A stretch of 64,000 nucleotides of DNA from positions 186,001-250,000 of the forward strand of contig JANQRZ010000003.1 in the NCBI GenBank assembly GCA_028284265.1. Direction: 5' to 3'. This DNA comes from Rhodothermales bacterium (GTDB lineage Bacteria; Bacteroidota; Rhodothermia; Rhodothermales; JANQRZ01). Positions 44,610 through 53,098 of the stretch are shown one piece after another. A model generated the notes under the pieces. That model ran no database searches and had not been told where the DNA came from. It saw only the letters and a list, made by a program, of their open reading frames with translations. The position numbers and the translations under genes are program-made. Every line of letters starts with the position of its first letter. Positions within the stretch are counted from its first letter, which is position 1.

Positions 44610-45482
44610 ATGAAGATCGTCGTCACAGGAGCGAGTGGGCAGGTCGGGCGCGAGCTATTGCGGGCGGGCGAAGGCAACGTCGTCGGGCTGACGCGGGCCG
44701 ACTTGGATATCACCGACCGGGAGGTAGTGCGCCACGCCGTGGAGACGCACGCGCCCGATGTCATTATCAACGCGGCGGCGTACACGGCGGTGGACCGGGC
44801 CGAGTCGGAGCCGGACCTCGCCTTCGCCGTCAACCGCGACGGTCCGGTGCATCTCACCGACGCTTGCGCCGAGTTAAGCATTCCGCTCGTCCACCTTTCG
44901 ACGGACTATGTCTTTGACGGGACGAAGGGTGCGCCGTACACCGAGAGCGACCCGGCGAATCCGCTTGGGGTCTACGGGCAGAGCAAGTGGGAAGGGGAGG
45001 AGGCTGTCCGCGCCCGGCTCGACCGGCACGTCATCTTCCGCACGAGTTGGGTCTTCAGCGCGCATCGGCACAACTTCGTCAAGACGATTCTCCGCCTCAG
45101 TAGCGAGCGCGACACGTTGCGCGTCGTCGCCGACCAGCACGGTAACCCGACCGCTGCCGCCGACATCGCCCGCGCCGCCCTGCACATCGCCGAGCGCATC
45201 GCTACCGATCCCGATGCACCGAGCGGAACCTTCCATTTCGCCGGAACACCTGTGACGACGTGGCACGGCCTCGCCGAATCGGTTGTTGAAGAAGCCCGGC
45301 AGCACGGCCCCATTCGCACGGAGCGCATCGAGCCAATCCCGACAAGTGCCTACCCGACGCCTGCTCGCCGTCCGCCCGACGCCCGGCTCCACACGGCCCG
45401 CCTCGCCGACCTCTGGGGCATGGCCCCGCCCCCGTGGCAGCCCGCGCTGCGCGACGCGGTAGCTGAGCTTATGGGCAGCTAG
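44610..45482 (+). CDS. rmlD: dTDP-4-dehydrorhamnose reductase
   Basis: The 290-residue NADPH-dependent reductase completes dTDP-L-rhamnose. MKIVVTGASGQVGRELLRAG is the nucleotide site; a TTG ten codons earlier is rejected as start. INAAAYTAVDRAESEPDLAF, VHLSTDYVFDGTKGAPYTES and the catalytic Tyr/Lys in GVYGQSKWEGEEAV follow. FRTSWVFSAHRHNFVKTILR and DQHGNPTAAADIARAAL match RmlD. The 4,6-dehydratase rmlB is not in the window. Confidence 0.94.
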   Translation: MKIVVTGASGQVGRELLRAGEGNVVGLTRADLDITDREVVRHAVETHAPDVIINAAAYTAVDRAESEPDLAFAVNRDGPVHLTDACAELSIPLVHLSTDYVFDGTKGAPYTESDPANPLGVYGQSKWEGEEAVRARLDRHVIFRTSWVFSAHRHNFVKTILRLSSERDTLRVVADQHGNPTAAADIARAALHIAERIATDPDAPSGTFHFAGTPVTTWHGLAESVVEEARQHGPIRTERIEPIPTSAYPTPARRPPDARLHTARLADLWGMAPPPWQPALRDAVAELMGS

Positions 45483-45523
45483 TGTAGGTCACCGACTCAT
45501 GCTTCGTTGAGAAGCTCTGCTCC

Positions 45524-45646
45524 TGTCATCTCGACCGAGCGCAGACACAGCGTGTCGGAGCGAGTGGAGAGATCTCTCCGGGCATGGTGTTGCTAGGTTG
45601 CGAAGAGTTTCGCCGAAGAGATCCCTCGACTGCGCTCGGGATGACT
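45524..45646. repeat. Dispersed hairpin repeat, family 1, second copy
   Basis: Begins TGTCATCTCGACCGAGCGCAG and ends CTGCGCTCGGGATGACT, with inner AGAGATCTCT against AGAGATCCC. It is the same design as 24263-24350 but with a longer loop. It lies in the 405-bp gene-free spacer 45483-45887 after rmlD. Confidence 0.72.
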
Positions 45647-45663
45647 CATCCTTTTAGGTTCTC

Positions 45664-45812
45664 AACAGAGCAACCAACTCGCTTCCTAGCAGGGGGGGGG
45701 CGTAGGGCAAGCGGGGGGCGAGCAAGCAAAGCCCGACGATGGTTTCCGCTCTCGCCCCCCTCCTGTCCTCCCTCCCCGCCTTCGCGGGGACAGGCTATGC
45801 TAAGGGGAGGAA
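45664..45812. repeat. Gene-free spacer with a G-tract and palindromic GC-rich elements
   Basis: The rest of the 405-bp spacer after rmlD starts with a run of nine or more G, then a GGGGGGCGAG / CTCGCCCCCC inverted repeat, then a CCCCGCCTTCGCGGGG hairpin (CCCCGC TTCG-type). No open frame with protein features is seen. It looks like accumulated dispersed repeats. Confidence 0.5.
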
Positions 45813-45887
45813 CTCCATGCTGAATCCTTTTGCCGGATTCGTTTCGAGCGACGCTGTATCTTTTCGCCTCACCTTACCTCCGATCTC

Positions 45888-46025
45888 ATGAACCTGCTCC
45901 TCTACGTCCAGGCCGCCGATGTGCCGCACGGCACCGGCCTCGAATGGATGCCGATTGCCAGCGTCGTCGTCCCGGTGCTCCTGCTCCTCGCCATCATCCT
46001 GCTCGGCAGCCGCAACACGGTCTGA
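45888..46025 (+). CDS. Small single-span membrane protein (45 aa)
   Basis: The ATG at 45888 opens a 45-residue frame: MNLLLYVQAADVPHGTGLEW, then MPIASVVVPVLLLLAIILLG and SRNTV. One strong membrane helix of about 20 residues is followed by a short positively charged end. GC-rich third positions fit the genome. It is preceded by an AT-richer stretch suitable for a promoter. No family is recognised. It could be a real small inner-membrane protein or a chance frame; position-specific hydrophobicity favours the former. Confidence 0.5.
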   Translation: MNLLLYVQAADVPHGTGLEWMPIASVVVPVLLLLAIILLGSRNTV

Positions 46026-46111
46026 GTAGTTCATGTGACGTTATCGCGCCTTGGGGCCTGATAACACCACCATCCGTCCCGATAAGTAAGGTTTAGGCGG
46101 ATCTCGAACCA

Positions 46112-46705
46112 ATGATCCAATCTGTAGAAATCGAGACCGATCTCTGGTTCGCGCGGCGGCTGCCTCAGAACACAGGTTGGACTTGGACACTCGCCTCTCG
46201 ATTAGGTCACATCCTCCGGGTCGCTCAGGATTTATACGGCCCGAGGGATTCGAGCTACACTGTATTAGGCGTTGAGTTCGGCGGCCCCACGCCTCAGATC
46301 TGGTATCCGGGCAACTGCGGCCATGTCGTCATACAGATCACACCGAGGTGCGCTACTGATATGAACCGAGCGAGCTTTCAGATGGCTCATGAGGCCATCC
46401 ACCTACTCTCGCCCTCGGGCGGAAAGAGGACCACCGTTTTCGAGGAGGGCTTGGCTAACCACTTCTCCATTCGCTACATGCGTGAGCACTTGGGTGCCAC
46501 TTGGAGCGCCGACGTTGACAGCTACCAACATGCTTCTGATCAGCTTGAGCAGTTATTGGAGATTGAGCCCGATGCTGTTCGATTGGTCCGCCAGCGACAG
46601 CCTGCCCTGTACCTACTCACTCCTGCCGACATTCAAGCTGCCTGTCCATCTGCACCCTCTGATCTAGCGGTCTCGCTGTCACGTTCTTTCGAGCGCGGAG
46701 CATGA
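46112..46705 (+). CDS. Putative zinc metallopeptidase-like protein
   Basis: The 197-residue soluble protein starts MIQSVEIETDLWFARRLPQN. It contains His93-Glu94-Ala-Ile-His97 (MAHEAIHLLSP), an HExxH zinc motif, followed 14 residues later by Glu111-Glu112-Gly-Leu-Ala (VFEEGLANHFS), the usual form of the third zinc ligand helix in gluzincins. The rest is unremarkable. No signal peptide is seen. Codon use is less GC-rich than its neighbours and it stands alone between sugar genes and an ABC-F gene, so it may be horizontally acquired. Protease activity is inference. Confidence 0.6.
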   Translation: MIQSVEIETDLWFARRLPQNTGWTWTLASRLGHILRVAQDLYGPRDSSYTVLGVEFGGPTPQIWYPGNCGHVVIQITPRCATDMNRASFQMAHEAIHLLSPSGGKRTTVFEEGLANHFSIRYMREHLGATWSADVDSYQHASDQLEQLLEIEPDAVRLVRQRQPALYLLTPADIQAACPSAPSDLAVSLSRSFERGA

Positions 46706-46716
46706 GCCGCCATCTG

Positions 46717-48750
46717 TTATGCAGCAGCTTCGAGCTTGGCGGCGGCGTCTTCCCAGCGCTTCATCAGCGTCTTGAGCTCGGCCTCGACTTCGCCGAAGGC
46801 GCGCATGGTCTCCTGAAACGCCTCGGCCTGCTGGTAGAACGTCGGGTCGGCGAGCTTGGCCTCTAGCGCTTCCTTCTCCTCCTCCTTGGCGGCGACCTCG
46901 TTTTCCAGTTTCTCGACGAGGCGGGCCAGAAGCTTCGGGTCTTCGATCTTTCCGGCGGGCTTGCCTTTCTGGAGCGTCTGGTAGAGCCGGTTGCGCTCCT
47001 CGGCCTCGCGGCGCTTCTGCTCTTTTGTCTTCTTTCCGCCGGAGGGCTTCGGCTTCGACGCAGCCGGTTTTGGCGGAGCGCTTGCCTGTCCGTCGCCGGA
47101 GGCGCTACTCGTCGGCTGGCCTTGCTTTTCGCGCTGCCAGACGAAGTCGGAGTAGCTCCCATCATAGACACGCAGCCCGCCGTGATCGACCCACCACACG
47201 CTGGTCACGATCTGGTCGAGGAAGTGCCGGTCGTGGCTGACGACGACGAACGTGCCCGCGTACTGCCGGAGCGCTTCGACGAGGACGGCCTTGCTCGCCA
47301 TGTCGAGGTGGTTCGTCGGCTCGTCGAGGATGAGGAAGTTGGCGGGGGAGAGGAGCGTCCGGGCGAGGGCGAGGCGGGAACGCTCGCCGCCGGAGAGGAC
47401 GCCGACGGTTTTGAACACGTCATCGCCCTGGAAGAGAAACGCGCCGAGGAGAGAGCGAAGCTCCGTCTCAGATTGCCCACGCGACACCTCACGGAGCGCG
47501 TCGAGCGCCGTCAGCTTGTGGTCAATCGTGTCGGCCTGGTGCTGGGCGAAGAAGGCGGGCTGGACCTGATAGCCTACCTCACGTTCGCCCTCGAACGGCT
47601 CCTGCCCGTCGAGGATGCGGGCGAGGGTCGACTTGCCCGCGCCGTTCTTCCCGATGAGGGCGATCTTGTTGCCCCGCTCGATCAGCAGCGGCCCCGCGTT
47701 ATCGAAAACCTGGATGGTGCCGCCTTCGGGGTTGGGGTAGGTCTTCGAGAAGGGCGAGACTTCGAGGACCGAGCGACCGGAGCGCGGTGGCTCGGGGAAG
47801 CGGAAGTGGATCGCGGCCTCCTCGCTCGGCGGCGGGGCGATGCGGTCGAGTTTTTCGAGCATCTTGACCCGGCTCTGGACCTGTGCTGCCTTCGATGCCT
47901 TGTAGCGGAAGCGCTCGATGAACCGCTCGGTCTGGACGATCTCGCGCTGCTGGTTGTCGTAGGCCGCCTGCTGAAGCGCTCGTCGTTCCTTCCGCTCTTC
48001 GAGGTAGAACGTGTAGTTGCCCGCGTATTCTGTCGCTTTGCCCGCGTACAGTTCGGCGATGCTCGTTACCATCCGGTCGAGGAAGTAGCGGTCGTGCGAG
48101 ACGAGGACGACCGCGCCGGGGTAGCTCTTGAGGTAGGTTTCGAGCCAGTCGATGCTTTCGATGTCGAGGTGGTTGGTTGGCTCGTCGAGGAGCAGCACCG
48201 ACGGGTTCTGGAGCAGCAGCCGGGCGAGGGCGACGCGCATCCGCCAGCCGCCGGAGAACGTGCGGAGCGGGCGCTCCATGTCGTCCGCCTCGAAGCCCAG
48301 CCCGGAGAGCACCGACTCGGTCTTGGGGCGGATCAGGTGGCCCTCCATCCGGTCGAGGTCAGCCTGCGCGCGCGTCAGGCGCTCGACGCGCTTCATGTAG
48401 GCGTCGGAGGTGTGGTCGTCCATCGCCTCCAACTCGGCGGCGAGGTCGTGGACGGCCCGCTCGGCGTCGAGGACCTCGGAGAACGCATCGAGTGCCGCGT
48501 CGAGGACCGTTGTCTCGCCGGGCATCTCCTGCACGTCCTGCGTGAGATACCCGACTGTCGTTCCACCCTCAAACGACACCTCGCCGCCATCGGTGTGCTG
48601 CGTCCCCGAGATCACCCGGAGGAGCGTCGACTTCCCCGCGCCGTTCGGCCCGACCAGCCCGGTGCGGACGCCGGGCCGGACCGCCCACGTTAGCCCGTCG
48701 AGAACCACCTGCCCGCCGAAGGCGACCGAGACGTTGGTGAGGTAGATCAT
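46717..48750 (-). CDS. ABC-F type ATPase (Uup-like)
   Basis: The 677-residue protein has two ATP-binding domains without membrane parts. The start is set at MIYLTNVSVAFGGQVVLDGL; a longer frame runs back through the next gene but has no support. Domain 1 has GPNGAGKST (Lys40), FSGGWRMRVALARLLLQ and LLDEPTNHLDIESIDWLE. The ABC-F linker is YAGNYTFYLEERKERRALQQ. Domain 2 has GKNGAGKST, LSGGERSRLALARTLL and LILDEPTNHLDMASKAVLVE. A C-terminal coiled-coil of about 100 residues (RLVEKLENEVAAKEEEKEAL) matches Uup/YheS-type proteins. Such factors bind the ribosomal E site or resolve DNA structures. Confidence 0.94.
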   Translation of the reverse strand: MIYLTNVSVAFGGQVVLDGLTWAVRPGVRTGLVGPNGAGKSTLLRVISGTQHTDGGEVSFEGGTTVGYLTQDVQEMPGETTVLDAALDAFSEVLDAERAVHDLAAELEAMDDHTSDAYMKRVERLTRAQADLDRMEGHLIRPKTESVLSGLGFEADDMERPLRTFSGGWRMRVALARLLLQNPSVLLLDEPTNHLDIESIDWLETYLKSYPGAVVLVSHDRYFLDRMVTSIAELYAGKATEYAGNYTFYLEERKERRALQQAAYDNQQREIVQTERFIERFRYKASKAAQVQSRVKMLEKLDRIAPPPSEEAAIHFRFPEPPRSGRSVLEVSPFSKTYPNPEGGTIQVFDNAGPLLIERGNKIALIGKNGAGKSTLARILDGQEPFEGEREVGYQVQPAFFAQHQADTIDHKLTALDALREVSRGQSETELRSLLGAFLFQGDDVFKTVGVLSGGERSRLALARTLLSPANFLILDEPTNHLDMASKAVLVEALRQYAGTFVVVSHDRHFLDQIVTSVWWVDHGGLRVYDGSYSDFVWQREKQGQPTSSASGDGQASAPPKPAASKPKPSGGKKTKEQKRREAEERNRLYQTLQKGKPAGKIEDPKLLARLVEKLENEVAAKEEEKEALEAKLADPTFYQQAEAFQETMRAFGEVEAELKTLMKRWEDAAAKLEAAA

Positions 48751-48752
48751 TC

Positions 48753-48820
48753 GGGATAGGGAGTGAGGGCGACAGAGGGAGAATACAATCAAACAGACGC
48801 TCCCTGTCTTCACTATCCCC
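48753..48820. repeat. Imperfect palindromic spacer
   Basis: GGGATAGGGAGTGAGGGCGACAG (left) and CTGTCTTCACTATCCCC (right) pair with an internal bulge, between the ABC-F and sugar-transferase genes. Confidence 0.55.
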
Positions 48821-48833
48821 CGTTCGCCCTTTC

Positions 48834-50228
48834 TCAATAGGCGTTCTCGTGGACGAAGCCTTTGAAGAGGGTCAGGAAGACGATCTTCACATCCAACCAC
48901 AGGCTCCAATGTTGGATGTAGTAGATATCGAACTCGATCCGCTTCTCGATGCTCGTGTCGCCGCGCCAGCCGTTGACCTGTGCCCAGCCGGTGATGCCTG
49001 CCTTGACCTTGTGGCGGAGCATGTAGTGCGGCACCCGCTCCTTGAACTCGTCGATGAAGACCGGCCGCTCGGGGCGCGGGCCGACCACCGACATGTGGCC
49101 GAGGAGCACGTTGATAAATTGCGGCAGTTCGTCGAGGCTCGTCCGGCGGAGGAAGGCCCCGACGGGCGTCGCCCGGTTTTCGCCCGGTGAGGCCCACACC
49201 GCGCCTGTTTTGGCCTCGGCGTTGACGGGCATCGAGCGGAACTTGAGCATCTCGAAGCAGCGCCCGTTGAGGCCCATCCGCTCCTGCCGGTAGAACACCG
49301 GCCCCGGTGACGACAGCTTGACCGCCACCGCGATGGCGATAAAGACCGGCGACAGCAGCATGAGCACCGCGAGCGAGAACGCGATGTCGGCACCGCGCTT
49401 GACCACGCGGCGGAAGTCGAACGGCGTCTCGTCGATCAGGTGGATCACCGGCAGCCCGTCGATGTCTGAGACCCGGCTGTTGAGGATCATCTCGAACTGG
49501 AACAGGTCCGGGACGAGACAGACGTGCGCGAGGCGCGTCGCCGCGTCGTCGATCAGCCGCTCGATTTTGCCCGCTGCCCACGACGGGAGGCAGACGTAGA
49601 CGAGGTCCACCGATCGCCCCGTAGCCGAGAGGCGGTCCATCACCGCGGTGAAGTCGTCCACGGTGCCCAGCACATCGGGGTCGTCCGCCTTCTCGTCATC
49701 GAGGAAGCCGACGACCTCGAAGCCCATCCACGGGTACTGCTGGAAGGCGCTCGCGAGCCGCTGTCCCGCTTTCCCGGCCCCGACCACGAGCACGCGGCGG
49801 AGGTTCTTGCCTTGCTGCCGCGCCCGGCGCAGGACGGCATAGATCGACAACCGTAGCAGGACGAGGAACGTCGAGGTGAGGACCCCGAACAGGAGCATGT
49901 GCAGCCGCGAGAACGAGAACTCGCGGTAGAAGAACACGGCGGCTATCGAGGCGAAGAGGCCGAGCGTCACGGCGCGCGCCACGGCGAAGACGACGAGCGG
50001 GAGGCGCTGGGCGCGCCGGGTCCAGTACAGCCCGGACAGGAGAAACACCGCGCCCCAGATCACGAGGACAGCGGGGAGGAAGGTGAGGTACTCCGCGAGG
50101 GGGCGGAATGCCGGTGGCGTCAGCAGTTCGAAACGGATCACCCACGCTAGGGTCCACGCGAGGGCGATCAGGCCGAGGTCGGCGGCGAACAGGAGCCGTT
50201 GCAGCAGGCGGCTACGCTCTTTGAGCAT
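48834..50228 (-). CDS. Polyprenyl-phosphate sugar-1-phosphate transferase (WcaJ-type)
   Basis: The 464-residue enzyme starts surface glycan synthesis by moving a sugar-1-phosphate to undecaprenyl phosphate. It has four N-terminal membrane helices, a nucleotide-binding-like domain (VLVVGAGKAGQRLASAFQQY, GFEVVGFLDDEKADDP), a fifth helix (FSLAVLMLLSPVFIAIAVAV) and the PglC-type catalytic domain: SSPGPVFYRQERMGLNGRCF, MLKFRSMPVNAEAK, LDELPQFINVLLGHMSVVGP, RPERPVF and KAGITGWAQVNGWRGDTS. It is the probable first step for the sugars made by the ugd-rml cluster nearby. Confidence 0.93.
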   Translation of the reverse strand: MLKERSRLLQRLLFAADLGLIALAWTLAWVIRFELLTPPAFRPLAEYLTFLPAVLVIWGAVFLLSGLYWTRRAQRLPLVVFAVARAVTLGLFASIAAVFFYREFSFSRLHMLLFGVLTSTFLVLLRLSIYAVLRRARQQGKNLRRVLVVGAGKAGQRLASAFQQYPWMGFEVVGFLDDEKADDPDVLGTVDDFTAVMDRLSATGRSVDLVYVCLPSWAAGKIERLIDDAATRLAHVCLVPDLFQFEMILNSRVSDIDGLPVIHLIDETPFDFRRVVKRGADIAFSLAVLMLLSPVFIAIAVAVKLSSPGPVFYRQERMGLNGRCFEMLKFRSMPVNAEAKTGAVWASPGENRATPVGAFLRRTSLDELPQFINVLLGHMSVVGPRPERPVFIDEFKERVPHYMLRHKVKAGITGWAQVNGWRGDTSIEKRIEFDIYYIQHWSLWLDVKIVFLTLFKGFVHENAY

Positions 50229-50408
50229 CGTATGCGGTCGGAGAGAGACTTAGAAGCGTTCAGTAGCCAATCTCTGCATAGGCAGGGCCGACGGGTATAC
50301 GGGGAGCGTGAGGAAACGATAAGGAAATATAGCCGCTTTCGGGGGAATATAGCCCGCCGTGCCTCTGCCGGGCGACAAGGGTTCGTGGATTTCCCCTTTT
50401 GCCCACCG

Positions 50409-51953
50409 CTACCGCACGACGGAGAGTGCCTGTGTCTGCGTTTGCGATCCGTTCTCTAGCCGCACGAAGTACGTCCCGCTCGGCAGGTCCGTGCCATCGA
50501 GCACCGCTTCATGCCGACCGGCTCCGACCTCGCCATCGGCCAGCACCGTTACCTCACGACCGAGCACGTCGTAGACCACGAGCCGCACGTCCGTCGCCTC
50601 AGGCACGGCGAAGCCGATCCGCGTCTCGCTTGCAAACGGGTTCGGGTAGGCTGGGGCCAGCGCGAACGCCTTGGGGAGCAAATCGTCGGTCGGTTCGGCG
50701 TCGGTGGTAGGGCAGATGTCGTCGAGGACTTCCTGCGGCGAATTACACTGCCCGTCTGGGTCGTTATCGAAAATGTTGATGCCGCCATCGACGCCCGAGA
50801 AAACGGGCGGATCGCCGAAGATGAAGCCGGAGAGCCCGCACGAGCACTGGCGTAGCACATTGTTGAACCGGATGAACAAGGTGCTGCCGACGGAAGTGAG
50901 GGCTTCGAGTCCGTCGAGCGAGGCCAACGCATCGTTATCGCTGATTTCGAGGAAGCCGCCGACGGAGGCGAGATTGCTGAGCCCGTGGAGCGATGTGAGC
51001 GCGTCGTTGCCGTGGATATAAGCCGAGCCGCCGATGGAAGAGAGCTTTCCAATTCCAGCCAGCGAACTTAGCGCGGCGTTGTCCTCTATGTCGAATCTAC
51101 GACTGGAAGCGAGGGCGTCGAGTCCATCAAGCGAGGCCAGCGCACCGTTATCCCTAATGAGGAGGCCGCCGACAGAGGCGAGATTGCCGAGGCCGTGGAG
51201 CGATGTGAGCGCGTTGTTATCGCCGATGACGAGGAGGCCGCCGATGGAGTTGAGGTTGTCGGGGCCGTCGAGCGATGTGAGTGCGTCGTTGTCCTCAATG
51301 ATGATGTCGCCGCCGACGGAGTTGAGGTTGTCGAGTCCATCGAGTGATGTGAGCGCGTCGTTGTCGTCAATGCTGATGTCATCGCCGATGGAGTTGAGGT
51401 TGCCGAGTCCTCCGAGCGATATGAGCGCCGCGTTGCCGATAAAGAGGCTGCCGCCGATGGAGTTGAGGTTGTCGAGTCCATCGAGCGATGTGAGCGCGGC
51501 GTTGCCGGAGATAGAGAGGGTGCTGCCGATGGAGATGATGTTGCCGAGTCCGTCGAGCGATGTGAGTGAAGTGTTGAACTCAATGCTGATGTCGCTGCCG
51601 ATGGAGGACAGGTTATCGATTCCGCCGAGCGATGTGAGCGCGTCGTTGTCCTCAATGTCGAGGGAGCCGACAGAGTCAAGATTGTCGAGTCCATCGAGCG
51701 ATGTGAGCGCGCCGTTCCTCACGATCGTGAGGGAGCCACTGACGGAGGAAAGCTCCGAGATTGGAGTCAGGTCTGTGATGTTCGAGCCGCCAGAAAAAAC
51801 ACCGATCCTCAGGCTTAAGGCCACTTCGGTGCAGTCGAAGGCGTCGACTTCAGCTTGCGTCTCAAGCACAATGTCACCGTTGCATACCTGAGCGTCCGCA
51901 GGTGCAGCAGTGCAGGCGAGGAGGGCGAAGAATGAGACAATGGCGCGTTTCAT
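50409..51953 (-). CDS. Secreted LRR-like repeat protein with T9SS sorting domain
   Basis: The protein has 514 residues with signal peptide MKRAIVSFFALLACTAAPADA. Residues about 55-360 are about 13 repeats of 22-24 residues of the form ALTSLDGLDNLNSIGGDIII (a Receptor-L-like or leucine-rich solenoid, with regular Asn-Asp turns). The DNA copies are nearly the same, so repeat number may change. A short Cys-rich link (LRQCSCGLSG) leads to the T9SS domain (AYPNPF, VYDVLGREVTVLADGE, GTYFVRL). It is secreted to the surface and could bind ligands or other cells. This is inferred from the fold only. Confidence 0.9.
   Translation of the reverse strand: MKRAIVSFFALLACTAAPADAQVCNGDIVLETQAEVDAFDCTEVALSLRIGVFSGGSNITDLTPISELSSVSGSLTIVRNGALTSLDGLDNLDSVGSLDIEDNDALTSLGGIDNLSSIGSDISIEFNTSLTSLDGLGNIISIGSTLSISGNAALTSLDGLDNLNSIGGSLFIGNAALISLGGLGNLNSIGDDISIDDNDALTSLDGLDNLNSVGGDIIIEDNDALTSLDGPDNLNSIGGLLVIGDNNALTSLHGLGNLASVGGLLIRDNGALASLDGLDALASSRRFDIEDNAALSSLAGIGKLSSIGGSAYIHGNDALTSLHGLSNLASVGGFLEISDNDALASLDGLEALTSVGSTLFIRFNNVLRQCSCGLSGFIFGDPPVFSGVDGGINIFDNDPDGQCNSPQEVLDDICPTTDAEPTDDLLPKAFALAPAYPNPFASETRIGFAVPEATDVRLVVYDVLGREVTVLADGEVGAGRHEAVLDGTDLPSGTYFVRLENGSQTQTQALSVVR
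50860..51790 (-). repeat. Tandem 66-72 bp coding repeats
   Basis: About 13 in-frame units with recurring segments such as GTCGAGTCCATCGAGCGATG and GTTGAGGTTGTCGAG encode the LRR-like solenoid. They are not a CRISPR array: there are no unique spacers and the frame is kept. Confidence 0.85.
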
Positions 51954-52031
51954 CGGGACGACCGTTGGGGAGAGCAGGGAGGCTTGAAGATAGGCCGCTG
52001 GAACGCACGCGGCCTAGACCTACTTTGTCCT

Positions 52032-52829
52032 CTATCCTTCGGCCTTCTCCGCGAGTGCCTCGGGGAGCGGCTTGAGCTTGTCGGGGTGCGTGGCCCGGAT
52101 GAGGGCCCGGGCGAGGGCGTCCGTCGAGTCGATGATCGGGACGCCCTCGAACTCTGGCTCGGGCACGGCCAGCGGAAGCTCGGTGCAGCCGAGGATGACG
52201 GCGTCGGCTCCGCGCTCGCGGAGGTGGCGGATGCCATCGAGGAGCCGGTTGCGGGCCTCCTCGGTCGGCGGGTCGCTCTGGGCCTTCAGGCCCCACGTCT
52301 CGTCAAAGATCACGGGGTTGAGCACGGCCTCTTGATAGTCCCAGTCGGGCCGCACGCCCTCCAGCCCGATCTGCTCCAGCGCAATCGAGTGGAGCCGACC
52401 TTTGAGGGACGAACTGGTCGCCAAGACCCCGACGCGGCGAATGCTCGGGTCGCGCCGCCGCGCGGCCTCGGCGCAGGCTTCGATGATGCTGATGAGCCGG
52501 ATCGTCCGGCCTTCGCGCTCCATCGCTTCGGTGAGCGCGTCGTAGATCACCGGCGCGTGGGCCGTGTTGCACGGCATACCCGCGATGGCGCAGCCCACAT
52601 CATCGAGCCGCCGGAGCACCTCGACGAGCGCAGGAACGGGGCTGGGCTTCGACTGGTCGGCGACATAGGCCGAGCGGTCCGGGAAGTGGCCGGGGTAGGA
52701 GATCAGAACGACCGGTAGGTGCTGTTGGTCGGTCGAGGCGGCGGTGTTGTCGAAGACCTTCTTGACGAGGTCGAGTCCGGCGTAGGGGCCGAGGCCACCG
52801 ACGACGCCGATGGCGTTGCGTTCGTCCAT
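52032..52829 (-). CDS. Aspartate/glutamate racemase family protein
   Basis: The protein has 265 residues from MDERNAIGVVGGLGPYAGLD. The two catalytic cysteines are present: Cys87 (AGMPCNTAHAPV) and Cys215 (ILGCTELPLAV). SIIEACAEAARR and VGVLATSSSLKG complete the pattern. It belongs to the YgeA/aspartate racemase branch rather than MurI. It probably racemises an acidic or broad-range amino acid, perhaps for cell-wall D-amino acids. The start is chosen at this methionine because the longer frame has no homology. Confidence 0.9.
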   Translation of the reverse strand: MDERNAIGVVGGLGPYAGLDLVKKVFDNTAASTDQQHLPVVLISYPGHFPDRSAYVADQSKPSPVPALVEVLRRLDDVGCAIAGMPCNTAHAPVIYDALTEAMEREGRTIRLISIIEACAEAARRRDPSIRRVGVLATSSSLKGRLHSIALEQIGLEGVRPDWDYQEAVLNPVIFDETWGLKAQSDPPTEEARNRLLDGIRHLRERGADAVILGCTELPLAVPEPEFEGVPIIDSTDALARALIRATHPDKLKPLPEALAEKAEG

Positions 52830-53025
52830 CGAGGAGGGGTAGGGGGGAGAAAAGGGAGCGGTAGCGCTCGTATCGCATGAAGGCACCGCGAAATCGAGGC
52901 GATTACCAGAGGAATTGGCGGGGCGTACTGGCAGCGAGCGCGGGGTGAGTCCCGCAAAGTAGGGCACAGCGGGCGAATGCCACGACACAGGCCCGTCGAG
53001 CGTTCCTTTTGTGGAGGTCGTGTCG

Positions 53026-53057
53026 TTGACAGCGAGCCGCCCGGATCGCTATTTTTG
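53026..53057 (+). promoter_or_regulatory. Promoter of tRNA-Gln
   Basis: TTGACA (53026-53031), 18 bp, then TATTTTTG (53050-53057), an exact TAnnTTTG Bacteroidota -7 element. Transcription would start near 53064, about 35 nt before the tRNA. Confidence 0.65.
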
Positions 53058-53098
53058 CCAGTCTATGGAGGCGATGCGTCTGTACTCGTCTTGCTTCC

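Noticed and set aside
46717-48750. ABC exporter ATPase
   Set aside because: Two fused ATP domains with an ABC-F linker and a C-terminal coiled coil, and no membrane partner, fit an ABC-F factor.
48751-49581. An N-terminal extension of about 277 residues on the ABC-F protein
   Set aside because: It lies antisense-frame within the sugar-transferase gene, has low complexity, and the ABC-F homology starts exactly at 48750.
50860-51790. Regularly spaced DNA repeats resembling a CRISPR array
   Set aside because: The repeats are in frame within a secreted protein, the units abut without unique spacers, and the repeated peptide makes a solenoid.
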